Counted from the first letter of the stretch, positions 1-7,075 are shown. The stretch is 26,172 nucleotides of DNA from Patescibacteria group bacterium (GCA_030917065.1 JAUPVL010000030.1:1-26172), one strand, 5' to 3'. The notes: generated by a model not told the origin, from the letters alone. Program-made: numbers and translations.

Positions 1-325
1 AAAACATAGTAGGTATTCCTACGGACTGAGCACTCTTGGTAGCCTCAGGGTTGTGTTCGAAATACACTACATCATTTTTGGTGAGGTTGAAGTGAGAAAG
101 CATTTTCTTGAAATATTCTGGATCTGTCTTCTCGGGATCGTGCTTGAGAGTAAATACCTCGTATGGCATTTTATCGAGCCCAAATTGCTTGAATTGTTCG
201 TCATTTGCACCTGTCAAGATGATTTTGTTGTTTGGAAATTTCTGAAGTATCTCGAGCATCGGCTGATCTATTTCACCTGCTTCATTTACAAAGGCATTGA
301 TTGCGTCTACTAATATTGTTTTCAT
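1..325 (-). CDS. HAD-like hydrolase, N-terminal part (cut by window edge)
   Basis: Translating the minus strand from ATG at 325 gives an open frame of 108 codons that runs off the left edge. It begins MKTILVDAINAF and later shows LKHDPEKTDPEYF and VVYFEHNPEATKSAQSVGI. This follows the HAD layout: an N-terminal strand with the nucleophile aspartate (VDA), a central lysine region (EKTDPEYF), and a C-terminal acidic loop followed by an A-x-x-x-G-I turn. The second motif-I aspartate is absent, as in the D-x-x-N-V subgroup, and the acidic loop is EHNPE rather than the usual DD, so catalysis is uncertain. It is a distant relative of the gene at 5897. No Shine-Dalgarno is present; a TATAAT box ends 7 nt before the ATG. 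The family call is fair, the substrate unknown. Confidence 0.6.
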   Translation of the reverse strand, partial: MKTILVDAINAFVNEAGEIDQPMLEILQKFPNNKIILTGANDEQFKQFGLDKMPYEVFTLKHDPEKTDPEYFKKMLSHFNLTKNDVVYFEHNPEATKSAQSVGIPTMF

Positions 326-332
326 AGTATTG

Positions 333-338
333 ATTATA
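333..338 (-). promoter_or_regulatory. -10 box of leaderless HAD-like gene
   Basis: TATAAT on the minus strand, preceded by TTTGC (extended -10 style TGC). Seven bases separate it from the ATG at 325, so transcription should start at or next to the start codon. Confidence 0.6.
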
Positions 339-343
339 GCAAA

Positions 344-362
344 TTGGCGGAGAGGGTGGGAT
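344..362 (-). repeat. 19-bp copy of tRNA-Ser 3' end
   Basis: Nineteen bases are identical to 503-521, which hold the CCA end, 3' acceptor strand and the first T-arm bases of the tRNA-Ser gene. Read on the minus strand, 345-383 could fold as a tiny tRNA-like form: GGAGA pairs with TCTCC next to GCCA, with an inner GGGC/GCCC hairpin. It may be a degenerate tRNA 3' fragment, an old attachment-site duplication, or part of the tRNA transcript's trailer. Confidence 0.6.
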
Positions 363-503
363 AGCGGGCTAACGCCCTTCTCCTTCGTTGCTCGTCAAGT
401 ATACAAGTAAACTTGATATTTGGTCTGCGCGTCTCATACGCCGAACCTATGGTTCTCATACACTCAATCAAAATATGGCAGCGACAAAGCCACGGCCATA
501 TTT

Positions 504-593
<90 letters not shown>

Positions 594-855
594 TCTTCGT
601 CGTCGTAATTGTGAGCCAGTAATTAAGTATAAAACAAAAATTTTATACTACATACATTTACACAATTACTCCTCTCAAATCACAAGATTACTTGCGATTT
701 GGTTTGCAACCAAGAAAACAGATTGACTAAGAGCTAGTTTACGTGAAATTATCATAATATTCCACTATGTTTCACAGGTGTTTACACCTTAACAGCGCAA
801 AAATGGCTATTTTAGAGCTGCGTTTTACAAACCTAGCCATATCGAGAAAAAATAC
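594..855. other. Non-coding stretch upstream of tRNA-Ser
   Basis: No convincing gene is seen on either strand. It should contain the tRNA promoter; TATACT on the minus strand at 631-626 is a weak candidate -10 box. A 7-bp inverted repeat, ATGGCTA (803-809) and TAGCCAT (834-840), has a 24-nt loop and unknown meaning. Together with the leader that follows, the gene-free gap is about 450 bp, the longest in the window. Confidence 0.5.
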
Positions 856-884
856 TTGACAAACATAAGCATTGAGAGTATAAT
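856..884 (+). promoter_or_regulatory. Consensus sigma-70-type promoter for the 1044 gene
   Basis: TTGACA (856-861) and TATAAT (879-884) are both perfect consensus hexamers with a 17-bp spacer. The expected start is near 891, giving a leader of about 150 nt before ATG 1044. This is the best promoter in the window. Confidence 0.85.
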
Positions 885-939
885 AACGCTATTCAATTGC
901 CACATGGGATTGATGCAAATTTACAACCAATGACACGCA

Positions 940-993
940 AGAGAAGTGAGAATATTGCTTATTTCACCAAGTAATTGACATTCTCACTTCTCT
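940..993 (+). promoter_or_regulatory. 14-bp perfect stem-loop in the 5' leader
   Basis: AGAGAAGTGAGAAT (940-953) is exactly complementary to ATTCTCACTTCTCT (980-993), enclosing a 26-nt loop. It lies in the predicted leader between the promoter and the Shine-Dalgarno AGGAGG at 1033. No U-tract follows, so it does not look like a simple terminator. It could be a regulatory or stabilising RNA element, or a protein-binding inverted repeat in DNA. Confidence 0.7.
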
Positions 994-1043
994 AATTCAG
1001 CTTCAAAGACCGCATCATCCCAACTATACCCCAGGAGGGGATC

Positions 1044-1613
1044 ATGGAATTCGAAGGTACAGAAGCAGATGAGGCCGAAGAGTTCTTCGGTGATCAGAAA
1101 CAGAAAAAGACTGGGTCAGTAGTGGTGTTGGTGTTCTATATCGCCATCGCCATCTTCACCCTCTTGCTCGTTGGACGTCTGCTCACATCGACCGTCGAGC
1201 CAGTCGAGTATGAACCCACCACCAGCGACGAGGTGGCCGACATCCTAAGCGATGCGTTCTACAACAGCACTCCCAACCAGGTGATCATTCCTCTCCATGA
1301 GGATTTCAATGGCACCTATGGGGGTGAGAACGACTGCAAGATCGACATCACCTTCAACCGTGCAACCACGGAGTCGGTGCAGTTCGTGACGGCAGTAACT
1401 CACGGCCGCAGGTGTCGGGTGGGGTACTCGGTCGATACGCTCGGCTACTACGAGAACTACTCTTTCCCAGATACCCGCGTCACCTACGTACCCGAGACTG
1501 GGTTCCCGATTCGCCACATCGCCTTCACGGCGTGTAGGCCCAGTCGGCAGCCCATGCCAGACTGCTTCACTGTGAAGGTCAGCAGGTCTGATCTGCTCGG
1601 TGAGTCTGGCTGA
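1044..1613 (+). CDS. Single-span membrane protein with four-cysteine outer domain, unknown function
   Basis: A 189-aa protein of no family I recognise. An acidic N-terminus (1-24) precedes one membrane span (about 25-47); the remaining 140 residues probably lie outside the cell and hold four cysteines (C98, C124, C164, C174) that could form disulfides. The start is fixed by AGGAGG at 1033-1038, five bases before ATG. It shares a weak pattern with the protein at 1843: D-C, about 25 residues, then H-G-x-x-C followed by V-x-Y-x-x-D, so the two are probably distant paralogues. Codon use is unusual for the window: I count 8 ATC, 2 ATT and no ATA for isoleucine, and no AGA arginine, whereas cfa at 3986 uses ATA for 14 of 21 isoleucines. 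A consensus promoter, a leader hairpin and a conserved 3' hairpin surround it, making it a self-contained unit, possibly acquired. Confidence 0.8.
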   Translation: MEFEGTEADEAEEFFGDQKQKKTGSVVVLVFYIAIAIFTLLLVGRLLTSTVEPVEYEPTTSDEVADILSDAFYNSTPNQVIIPLHEDFNGTYGGENDCKIDITFNRATTESVQFVTAVTHGRRCRVGYSVDTLGYYENYSFPDTRVTYVPETGFPIRHIAFTACRPSRQPMPDCFTVKVSRSDLLGESG

Positions 1614-1614
1614 A

Positions 1615-1673
1615 CAAGCGTGTCGCCCCAGGGTGCGGACTAAACCCCGTACCCTGGAAAGACATTTCAAAAG
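1615..1673 (+). repeat. 59-nt conserved 3' element, copy A (hairpin)
   Basis: It begins just after the stop codon of the 1044 gene and matches 2445-2503 at 57 of 59 positions. The core is an 11-bp stem, CCAGGGTGCGG (1628-1638) with CCGTACCCTGG (1647-1657), around the loop ACTAAACC. One G-T wobble in the stem is a G-C pair in copy B, so the only stem difference keeps pairing. No T-run follows; the tail continues AAAGACATTTCAAAAG. It may act as a terminator or an mRNA 3' stabiliser. Confidence 0.8.
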
Positions 1674-1842
1674 TTTGTAATACTTCTTAGTACAAAAAGA
1701 ACTATTATGAGCTTTGGAAATATTCCATAGCTTGTATATTACATTTAAAGACACGCTGTTTGTGTGAAGCACTGTACATAGAAACTATTTTATCTATTGA
1801 GCTTCATACAACCGTTCAAAAACGACAACCCCTAGGAGGGAT

Positions 1843-2442
1843 ATGCCTATCGATACGATGCAGCAAAGAGAACCCAAGCCGCGGGATGTTATATTCGTGG
1901 TGGTGATGCTAGTGATTCTAGGTATTACCATCTCGATGTGGGACACCCCCGAGTCAACAGAGCAAGTCCCCGACGACACCCCTGTATCGGAGATGGTTCC
2001 TGTTGGTCGGTTCCATCGTGGCGCAGAAGACCAAGAAGTGCCTCTGACCACCTCTGCGGATACCGTCATGGGTCCAACTCAGCGTGACTGTTGGATGGAG
2101 TTCATCTACCACAGCACACAGAGGGCTGAGATAGCTACGGCTTTCGCCTTTGGTCATAAGGGGTGTATGGTTCAGGTGAGCTACCAGCTAGATAGCCAGT
2201 TGTGTACTGGGTTTTCTGACTGGTCAATGCCTGAACTCTCGGCAACTGCCACGTTCTACCGTGCGCCATTCGAGGACGAAGCAACTCTGGGGCCTGAGCC
2301 TAATCCAAGGCCACCAGCATGTGATGCTCAAGGTCTGGAGGCAGTTGCATTCAGGCTCGGAGTGCCAGCGGCATACGGTACGGATCCGATGGAAGTAAAA
2401 ATCACGGATGGATTCGTTCTACTCAGAAGCGCCCCAGCCTGA
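1843..2442 (+). CDS. Single-span membrane protein, distant paralogue of the 1044 product
   Basis: A 199-aa protein: short basic N-terminus, one membrane span (about 16-33), an acidic linker rich in P, E, D and T (34-70), then an outer domain with four cysteines (C83, C108, C121, C160). The pattern D-C-x(24)-C-M-V-Q-V-S-Y-x-L-D resembles D-C-x(25)-C-R-V-G-Y-S-V-D of the 1044 product; elsewhere similarity is slight. The start is supported by TAGGAGGG seven bases upstream. Base composition is again richer in GC than the flanking genes. A near-identical 59-nt hairpin element follows the stop codon, as it does for the 1044 gene. I see no clear promoter in the 230-bp gap upstream, so it may be transcribed from the 1044 promoter by read-through or from a weak one. 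Function unknown. Confidence 0.78.
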   Translation: MPIDTMQQREPKPRDVIFVVVMLVILGITISMWDTPESTEQVPDDTPVSEMVPVGRFHRGAEDQEVPLTTSADTVMGPTQRDCWMEFIYHSTQRAEIATAFAFGHKGCMVQVSYQLDSQLCTGFSDWSMPELSATATFYRAPFEDEATLGPEPNPRPPACDAQGLEAVAFRLGVPAAYGTDPMEVKITDGFVLLRSAPA

Positions 2443-2444
2443 AC

Positions 2445-2503
2445 CAAGCGTGTCACCCCAGGGTGCGGACTAAACCCCGCACCCTGGAAAGACATTTCAA
2501 AAG
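2445..2503 (+). repeat. 59-nt conserved 3' element, copy B (hairpin)
   Basis: Second copy of the element at 1615-1673, starting just after the stop codon of the 1843 gene. Here the 11-bp stem is fully Watson-Crick. In both copies a further shared 11-mer, AGCTTTGGAAA, follows downstream (1710-1720 and 2556-2566) with AGCT shortly after it. Confidence 0.8.
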
Positions 2504-2513
2504 CTACTGAAAG

Positions 2514-2534
2514 ATCCTGAAATTCATTCAGGAT
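2514..2534. repeat. Small inverted repeat downstream of the second paralogue
   Basis: ATCCTGAA (2514-2521) pairs with TTCAGGAT (2527-2534) around ATTCA. It lacks a T-run on the plus strand, so terminator function is unsure. Confidence 0.4.
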
Positions 2535-2604
2535 GATAAAAAAGAAATTTTCAAAAGCTTTGGAAACTCTAGCTCTTATGGTTTGGTGGCAATAATAATT
2601 GGGA

Positions 2605-2610
2605 TACAAT
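2605..2610 (+). promoter_or_regulatory. -10 box of the lipid-modification operon
   Basis: TACAAT ends six bases before ATG 2617, and no Shine-Dalgarno lies between. The transcript should start at the ATG. The -35 region is poor. Confidence 0.6.
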
Positions 2611-2616
2611 AAGTGT

Positions 2617-3984
2617 ATGATTACCCAGCAAGAATATAATCAAAAAAAGAAGCGCTTGTTACAAGAGTTAAACTCGGCTGTCAAAACCGGTCAGCCTATT
2701 GCGCTTCGCAAAAAGACTACCAATCTTTTTAGACCACGAGATCAGGGTGATGTGTCGCGTATAGACGTGACGGATTTCACGCATGTGATATTTGTAGATG
2801 CCAAGAACCAAACTGCCGAGGTCGAGGGTATGGCTACCTATGAGATTATAGTCCAAGAAACACTCAAGCATGGACTGATGCCAGCTGTAGTGCCACAACT
2901 CAAGACTATCACCTTAGGTGGTGCTGTGACTGGTGTGGGTATAGAGTCGAGTTCGTTTCGTTATGGATTCCCACATGAGACATTGCTAAGCATGGAGATA
3001 CTGACGGGAGACGGCCGTATAATAGAGGCCAAGCCTACTGGAGCCAACAAAGACTTGTTCTACGGATTCCCAAATAGCTATGGAAGCCTAGGCTACGCTA
3101 TAAAACTCAAGATACAGCTTATGCCAGTGAAGCGATATGTAAAACTTACTCATATCAAATATACCGATAGTAAAGCATACCTCAAGGATTTGCAAAAGAT
3201 ATGTGATGATAAGAAATGGCAAAATCAACAGGTAGATTTTGTCGATGGCATGATGTATCAAAGAGGAGAATATTACATTGTACTTGGTCAGATGGTTGAT
3301 GAAGCTCCTTATGTATCAGACTATACTTACAAAAATATCTATTACAAATCTATATTGGAGCGTACAGAAGATTATCTAACCATCGAAGACTATATATGGC
3401 GGTGGGATACAGATTGGTTCTGGTGCTCTGTCAATATGGGTGCACAAAATCCAATATTACGCAGGCTATATGGCAAGGACCGTTTGCGTAGTGATAGATT
3501 CATGAAGATATTCAACTTCGAGATGCGACACGGCTACAAGCAAAAGATAGATAAACTGTTTGGCAAGAAGCCTATCGAGTTTGTGATACAAGATGTAGAG
3601 ATACCTGTACAAAACTGCGAAGAATTTATCAAATATTATTTCAAGACTATCAACATCCGACCGGTATGGGTGTGCCCAGTCAGACAACTAGATAAGGGCA
3701 AGACATGGAGCTTGTATGGACTAGACCCTAGCAAGCTATATATAAACTTTGGTTTTTGGAGTAGTGTAGAAGCTAAGACCAAGGACCTAGCTTGGCACAA
3801 CAAGAGCCTTGAGGCCAAAGTAACAGAGTTGCGAGGTAAGAAATCCTTGTATTCTAGCGCATATTATGATAAAAATGTATTTTGGAAACTTTACAACTCA
3901 AAGGAGTACAACAAGCTAAAGAAAAAGTACGATCCCAAGAGTTCATTCAAGGATTTATACACTAAGACAGTAAAAAGAGGTTGA
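2617..3984 (+). CDS. FAD-binding oxidoreductase, DHCR24/BfaA (TmsA)-like
   Basis: A 455-aa flavoprotein of the PCMH/FAD_binding_4 type. The FAD-binding half spans about residues 25-170 and includes VVPQLKTITLGGAVTGVGIE, the stretch contacting the pyrophosphate, and FYGFPNSYGSLGYA. The C-terminal half matches the DHCR24-like delta-24-sterol-reductase group in being rich in Y/W and basic residues. The methyltransferase gene starts two bases after the stop, so the pair forms an operon. In Mycobacterium the equivalent pair (BfaA/BfaB, also TmsA/TmsB) makes 10-methyl fatty acids: the methyltransferase forms 10-methylene-stearate on phospholipid and the FAD enzyme reduces it. That role is inferred from pairing and family. 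I chose ATG 2617 over TTG 2599 because of the -10 box at 2605-2610. A soluble or membrane-peripheral cytoplasmic enzyme is expected. Confidence 0.8.
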   Translation: MITQQEYNQKKKRLLQELNSAVKTGQPIALRKKTTNLFRPRDQGDVSRIDVTDFTHVIFVDAKNQTAEVEGMATYEIIVQETLKHGLMPAVVPQLKTITLGGAVTGVGIESSSFRYGFPHETLLSMEILTGDGRIIEAKPTGANKDLFYGFPNSYGSLGYAIKLKIQLMPVKRYVKLTHIKYTDSKAYLKDLQKICDDKKWQNQQVDFVDGMMYQRGEYYIVLGQMVDEAPYVSDYTYKNIYYKSILERTEDYLTIEDYIWRWDTDWFWCSVNMGAQNPILRRLYGKDRLRSDRFMKIFNFEMRHGYKQKIDKLFGKKPIEFVIQDVEIPVQNCEEFIKYYFKTINIRPVWVCPVRQLDKGKTWSLYGLDPSKLYINFGFWSSVEAKTKDLAWHNKSLEAKVTELRGKKSLYSSAYYDKNVFWKLYNSKEYNKLKKKYDPKSSFKDLYTKTVKRG

Positions 3985-3985
3985 A

Positions 3986-5125
3986 ATGGCAGAATCAGAA
4001 AATAAGAAATTGATTAAGAAATTATTTAAGACAGCCGATGTAAAGATAGGTGGCAATCGGGACCACGACATACAAATTCTAGATGAGAGAACCTATGACC
4101 GAGTAATGTCTGAGGGCAGTATGGGTGCCGGTGAGAGCTATATGGATGGCTGGTGGAAGGCCAAGAAACTAGACAAGTTTTTTGCCAACATATTCACTAC
4201 CAAAGTAGATCAAAACATCGCATCATCTGTGAAGCTCAAGTTAATGTTCCATTATGTAGGCGCAACACTCAAGAATCGTCAAAGAGGTAAATACGCTTAC
4301 AAAAATGCTCAAAGTCACTATGACATAGGAAATGACCTCTATGAACCTATGCTCGGTAAATCTATGGCCTATACATGCGCATACTGGGAGCGAGGAGCTA
4401 AGAACCTAGACAAGGCACAATATGACAAGTACGAGCTCATCTGTGAGAAGCTTGGACTCAAAAAGGGTATGAAGGTGCTAGATGTGGGCTGTGGCTGGGG
4501 AGGCCTAGCAATACACATGGCTAATAAATACGGGTGTGAAGTGACCTGCTTGACCCCATCTCATGAGCAGATAGACTATATCAAAAAACACACCAAGGGA
4601 CTCAAAGTAAGACCCATGCTTACGACTTATCAAGATTATAGTGACAAGACCAAGTACGACAGAATAGCTGCCATAGGTGTAATGGAGCATGTGGGTCCAA
4701 AGAACTACAATTCATTCATAGACAAGATGAGACGTCTGCTCAAAGACGATGGACTGTTTATACTGCACACCATAGGAAGCAATAAGAGTGTGACCACTGT
4801 CGATCCCTGGATAGACAAGTATATATTTCCAGGAGGCGTGTTGCCTTCTATCAAACAAATAGCAACTGCGGCTGAAGGCAAGTTTGTGATGGAAGACTGG
4901 CACAATATGGGAGCTAATTACGACCCAACTCTCATGGCGTGGAATGCTAATTTCCAAAAGTCATATCCCAAGCTAGATCATAAAAAATACGATGAGAGAT
5001 TCAAGCGAATGTGGGAATTTTATCTATTGGCGTGTGCCGGTAGATTTAGAGCTCGAAATATCCAACTCTGGCAGGTTGTGTATAGCCCCAATGGCGTAAA
5101 AGGTGGCTACAAAGCTGTAAGATAG
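3986..5125 (+). CDS. cfa: Cyclopropane-fatty-acyl-phospholipid synthase-type methyltransferase (CFA/BfaB-like)
   Basis: A 379-aa SAM-dependent methyltransferase, close to the 382 aa of E. coli Cfa and including its N-terminal lipid-binding domain (1-100). SAM motif VLDVGCGWGG is at 164-173. By alignment to E. coli Cfa, the residues that hold the catalytic bicarbonate are all present: C131 (YTCAYW), E234 (GVMEHVG), H261 and I263 (LHTIG), and a tyrosine in FYLLACAG near 346. The family transfers a methyl carbon to the cis double bond of phospholipid acyl chains at the membrane, giving cyclopropane rings, or methylene branches in the BfaB/TmsB branch. Pairing with the FAD reductase favours the second product. 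ATG follows AGAGG by five bases. Codon use is typical of the local genome (ATA is the commonest isoleucine codon). Confidence 0.9.
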   Translation: MAESENKKLIKKLFKTADVKIGGNRDHDIQILDERTYDRVMSEGSMGAGESYMDGWWKAKKLDKFFANIFTTKVDQNIASSVKLKLMFHYVGATLKNRQRGKYAYKNAQSHYDIGNDLYEPMLGKSMAYTCAYWERGAKNLDKAQYDKYELICEKLGLKKGMKVLDVGCGWGGLAIHMANKYGCEVTCLTPSHEQIDYIKKHTKGLKVRPMLTTYQDYSDKTKYDRIAAIGVMEHVGPKNYNSFIDKMRRLLKDDGLFILHTIGSNKSVTTVDPWIDKYIFPGGVLPSIKQIATAAEGKFVMEDWHNMGANYDPTLMAWNANFQKSYPKLDHKKYDERFKRMWEFYLLACAGRFRARNIQLWQVVYSPNGVKGGYKAVR

Positions 5126-5134
5126 CACATATAC

Positions 5135-5163
5135 TTGCAATACTTAGCTATATATGATATAAA
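5135..5163 (+). promoter_or_regulatory. Promoter of the NYN-like gene
   Basis: TTGCAA (5135-5140), 17-bp spacer, TATAAA (5158-5163). The predicted leader is about 50 nt. Confidence 0.65.
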
Positions 5164-5219
5164 ATAGACAGTACCTACTCATCCATTGAGCCTCAAAGGC
5201 CAATGAAAGGGGTGAAGAT

Positions 5220-5792
5220 GTGCAGAAACGAAAGATTTACTTCTTGTTCGATTTTCCGAACATCTCAAGGAGTTGGGCAGGTCTAAGACGATTTGTCTAT
5301 CTATATAACCTAATCGACTGGAATCAGCTCAAGAGGTGTCTGAAACAACATGCTCACGACAACTATCCCGGAGTACTCAATCTAGAGTTTGTAGTCTTTC
5401 TCAACAGAAGAACTGCTAGAGAGAGTAGGGGTAGAATCCATTCTCTCAAGCAAAGCGGATTCAAGATCTTTCCAAAGCGCAAGGAAGAAGAGGACTCAGA
5501 TATCGATGATGACATTGCCCATTTTGTGGAAAACGTCGTTACTCATCCCGATACTGCGGCTGTATATGTGATAGGCAATGATTTGAGGAATGCATCTCGT
5601 ATCGCAGAAGACCTCACATTTCCCAAGTACAGAGGTCACGAGGATGGAGAGTGTCGTCAGGTATATGATGGTGAAGCAGACCTATGGGTCGGTATCATGC
5701 CTAGTGCGATGATGCCAGAAACTAATCTAGATAGATTTCCTTTCAATACGAATGTCGTTGATCTCGAAGAGTTTCCGAATGTCTTCTCATGA
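5220..5792 (+). CDS. NYN/PIN-like domain protein
   Basis: A 190-aa soluble protein. The N-terminus has a hydrophobic strand and an aspartate (YFLFDFPNI, about 7-15), then a strand EFVVFLNRR near 57, an acidic segment DSDIDDDIAHF (about 93-103) and a strand-turn VYVIGNDLRNASRIAEDL (about 116-133). This order of N-terminal Asp, central acidic helix and a late G-(N/D)-D turn followed by a helix matches NYN (LabA/DUF88) domains of the PIN nuclease fold. The usual SGDgDF is replaced by IGNDLR, so metal binding is likely but not certain. Such proteins act on RNA. Start is GTG with AAAGGGG seven bases upstream; ATG at 5218 is in another frame that soon stops. A strong promoter and a terminator make it a single-gene unit. 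Confidence 0.55.
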   Translation: MQKRKIYFLFDFPNISRSWAGLRRFVYLYNLIDWNQLKRCLKQHAHDNYPGVLNLEFVVFLNRRTARESRGRIHSLKQSGFKIFPKRKEEEDSDIDDDIAHFVENVVTHPDTAAVYVIGNDLRNASRIAEDLTFPKYRGHEDGECRQVYDGEADLWVGIMPSAMMPETNLDRFPFNTNVVDLEEFPNVFS

Positions 5793-5813
5793 GTAAATAT
5801 TTACCAGCAGAGC

Positions 5814-5844
5814 GGTCAGGCCAATAGCCTGGCCATTTCTATTT
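5814..5844 (+). terminator. Intrinsic terminator after the NYN-like gene
   Basis: GGTCAGGC and GCCTGGCC form an 8-bp stem (one G-T pair) around CAATA, followed by ATTTCTATTT. Confidence 0.75.
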
Positions 5845-5845
5845 G

Positions 5846-5874
5846 TTGGAATATTTGAGATAAAAAGCTATTAT
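5846..5874 (+). promoter_or_regulatory. Promoter of the HAD gene at 5897
   Basis: TTGGAA (5846-5851), 17-bp spacer, TATTAT (5869-5874), directly after the terminator hairpin. Confidence 0.5.
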
Positions 5875-5896
5875 GTAATACATAAGGAATATTTGA

Positions 5897-6298
5897 GTGG
5901 TTAAGTTTATAATCTTAGATTTTTACAACGTACTGTATTTTGCTTCGAGTGACAAGCTCAATGCTGATATTCTAGAATTTGTAAAAAGCAACAACAAGTG
6001 CGACTTCGGAGTGCTCTCAGCCGTTAGCTCGGACCTACAAGCCTGGCTAAGAGATAGAAAAATAGATGAGAACTTCGTATTTGTAAAAACAACCGCTGAG
6101 CTAGGTCTACCCAAGACAGACCCTGGTATATACGAGATGGTAGTAAATAGCCTGGAGCTCAAACCTAGTCAGGTACTAATGATAGATGATACTCCAGAAA
6201 ATCTATCGGCCGCAGACGAAGCAGGATTGTTGACTCTTCGATATCTCAAGAGCAAGCCATTGAGCCTGCAAATCAAGCAGGCTGGTTTCAAGCTTTAG
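5897..6298 (+). CDS. HAD superfamily hydrolase (subfamily IA-like, small)
   Basis: A 133-aa protein with the Rossmann-like HAD motifs: motif I ILDFYNVLY (6-14; D nucleophile at 8, no second Asp at D+2, as in the D-x-x-N-V group), motif II serine in VLSAVSSD, motif III lysine in LPKTDPGIYEMV, and motif IV MIDDTPENLSAADEAG (95-110). It is short for the family (200-230 aa is usual) because the cap domain is reduced to a few residues. Start is GTG with AAGGAA eight bases upstream. The last 11 bp overlap the end of the convergent gene at 6288. Phosphatase activity on a small substrate is likely; the substrate is unknown. Confidence 0.72.
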   Translation: MVKFIILDFYNVLYFASSDKLNADILEFVKSNNKCDFGVLSAVSSDLQAWLRDRKIDENFVFVKTTAELGLPKTDPGIYEMVVNSLELKPSQVLMIDDTPENLSAADEAGLLTLRYLKSKPLSLQIKQAGFKL

Positions 6299-6692
6299 AT
6301 CTTTTGGTGTTATCTTGGCCAATAACGCCAATAACTAAAAGTGCATATATACAGAGTAGCATGAGAGGCAAGTGAATGATGACGCCAAGCCAGCTGATAA
6401 GACCTCTATAGGCACCAAGTCCCAAGAAAACACTCAATCCGAGGTTGAATACAGTGAGTACGACCAGAGTAGTATAGACAAGATCGACATTGGGATTGTC
6501 TCGTGTCTTTTGCAAACACAACCATATCAATAGGCCAATACTGAGCGCAACGCTTCCGATAGCTTGCACAAATATGCTTGGTTGATCTACGTAGATGAGT
6601 CTAGACATGAGCAATGGAGCCAATACCATAATGCTACCGAGCGTGGTTTGAACCACTAAGTTTACAATGAGTATACCTCTGACAATCTTCAT
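6288..6692 (-). CDS. Four-span small membrane protein coupled to msrB
   Basis: A 134-aa hydrophobic protein with about four membrane helices and a short basic C-terminal tail (DNTKRSKA). The second helix pair is joined by a loop holding KTRDNPNVD. I do not recognise the family. Its ATG overlaps the stop codon of msrB in an ATGA arrangement, so translation is probably coupled and no Shine-Dalgarno of its own is needed. The tie to msrB suggests a membrane or oxidative-stress role, but that is only an inference from the operon. Confidence 0.7.
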   Translation of the reverse strand: MKIVRGILIVNLVVQTTLGSIMVLAPLLMSRLIYVDQPSIFVQAIGSVALSIGLLIWLCLQKTRDNPNVDLVYTTLVVLTVFNLGLSVFLGLGAYRGLISWLGVIIHLPLMLLCIYALLVIGVIGQDNTKRSKA

Positions 6693-7069
6693 TGTTTTTT
6701 CTTTAGATCCAGTGCACAAGAGTTGATACAAAACCTTTGACCTGTAGTCTCACTTGGTCCGTCTTCAAACATGTGACCTAGGTGGGCTCCACATTTGCTG
6801 CAAGTCACTTCTGTTCGGTGCATGCCACCAGAGTCATCATCTAACATCTTGATAGATCCTGGTATAGCTTGGTCAAAACTAGGCCAACCAGTACCGCTGT
6901 CAAATTTTGCATCACTTTCAAACAGTTTTTGACCACAAACTATGCAATGATAACTTCCATCAGACTTCTCATGTACATACTTACCTGTAAATGGTGTCTC
7001 GGTAGCTTTATTCTGTGTGACATCATAGGCGAGTGGGTCAAGTCTGGTCTTGAGATCATCTTTGTTCAT
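6689..7069 (-). CDS. msrB: Peptide-methionine (R)-S-oxide reductase MsrB
   Basis: A 126-aa MsrB, normal length for the single-domain form. It reduces the R epimer of methionine sulfoxide in proteins. Zinc ligands C42, C45 (CIVCG) and C90, C93 (CSKCG) are present; GTGWPSF (59-65) and HRTEV line the active site; the catalytic cysteine is C114 in RFCINS. An extra cysteine (C118) lies four residues later. No signal peptide, so it is cytoplasmic. First gene of a two-gene unit; a TAAAAT box lies six bases before the ATG without a Shine-Dalgarno. MsrA, for the S epimer, is encoded at 8962 in another operon. Confidence 0.96.
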   Translation of the reverse strand: MNKDDLKTRLDPLAYDVTQNKATETPFTGKYVHEKSDGSYHCIVCGQKLFESDAKFDSGTGWPSFDQAIPGSIKMLDDDSGGMHRTEVTCSKCGAHLGHMFEDGPSETTGQRFCINSCALDLKKKQ

Positions 7070-7075
7070 ATGTTT

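Noticed and set aside
53..313. An 86-codon plus-strand frame at the left edge
   Set aside because: The minus-strand frame over the same bases has a start with TATAAT box and a HAD-like pattern; the plus frame has no family-like features.
1245..1772. A 175-codon minus-strand frame over the 1044 gene
   Set aside because: It has no Shine-Dalgarno or promoter, is arginine-rich as expected for an antisense shadow of a GC-rich gene, and the plus strand has promoter, AGGAGG and a membrane span.
1615..2503. The 59-nt repeats as integron attC sites (59-base elements)
   Set aside because: The size and position after each gene fit, but the core sites GTTRRRY and RYYYAAC are missing, and no integrase is in the window.
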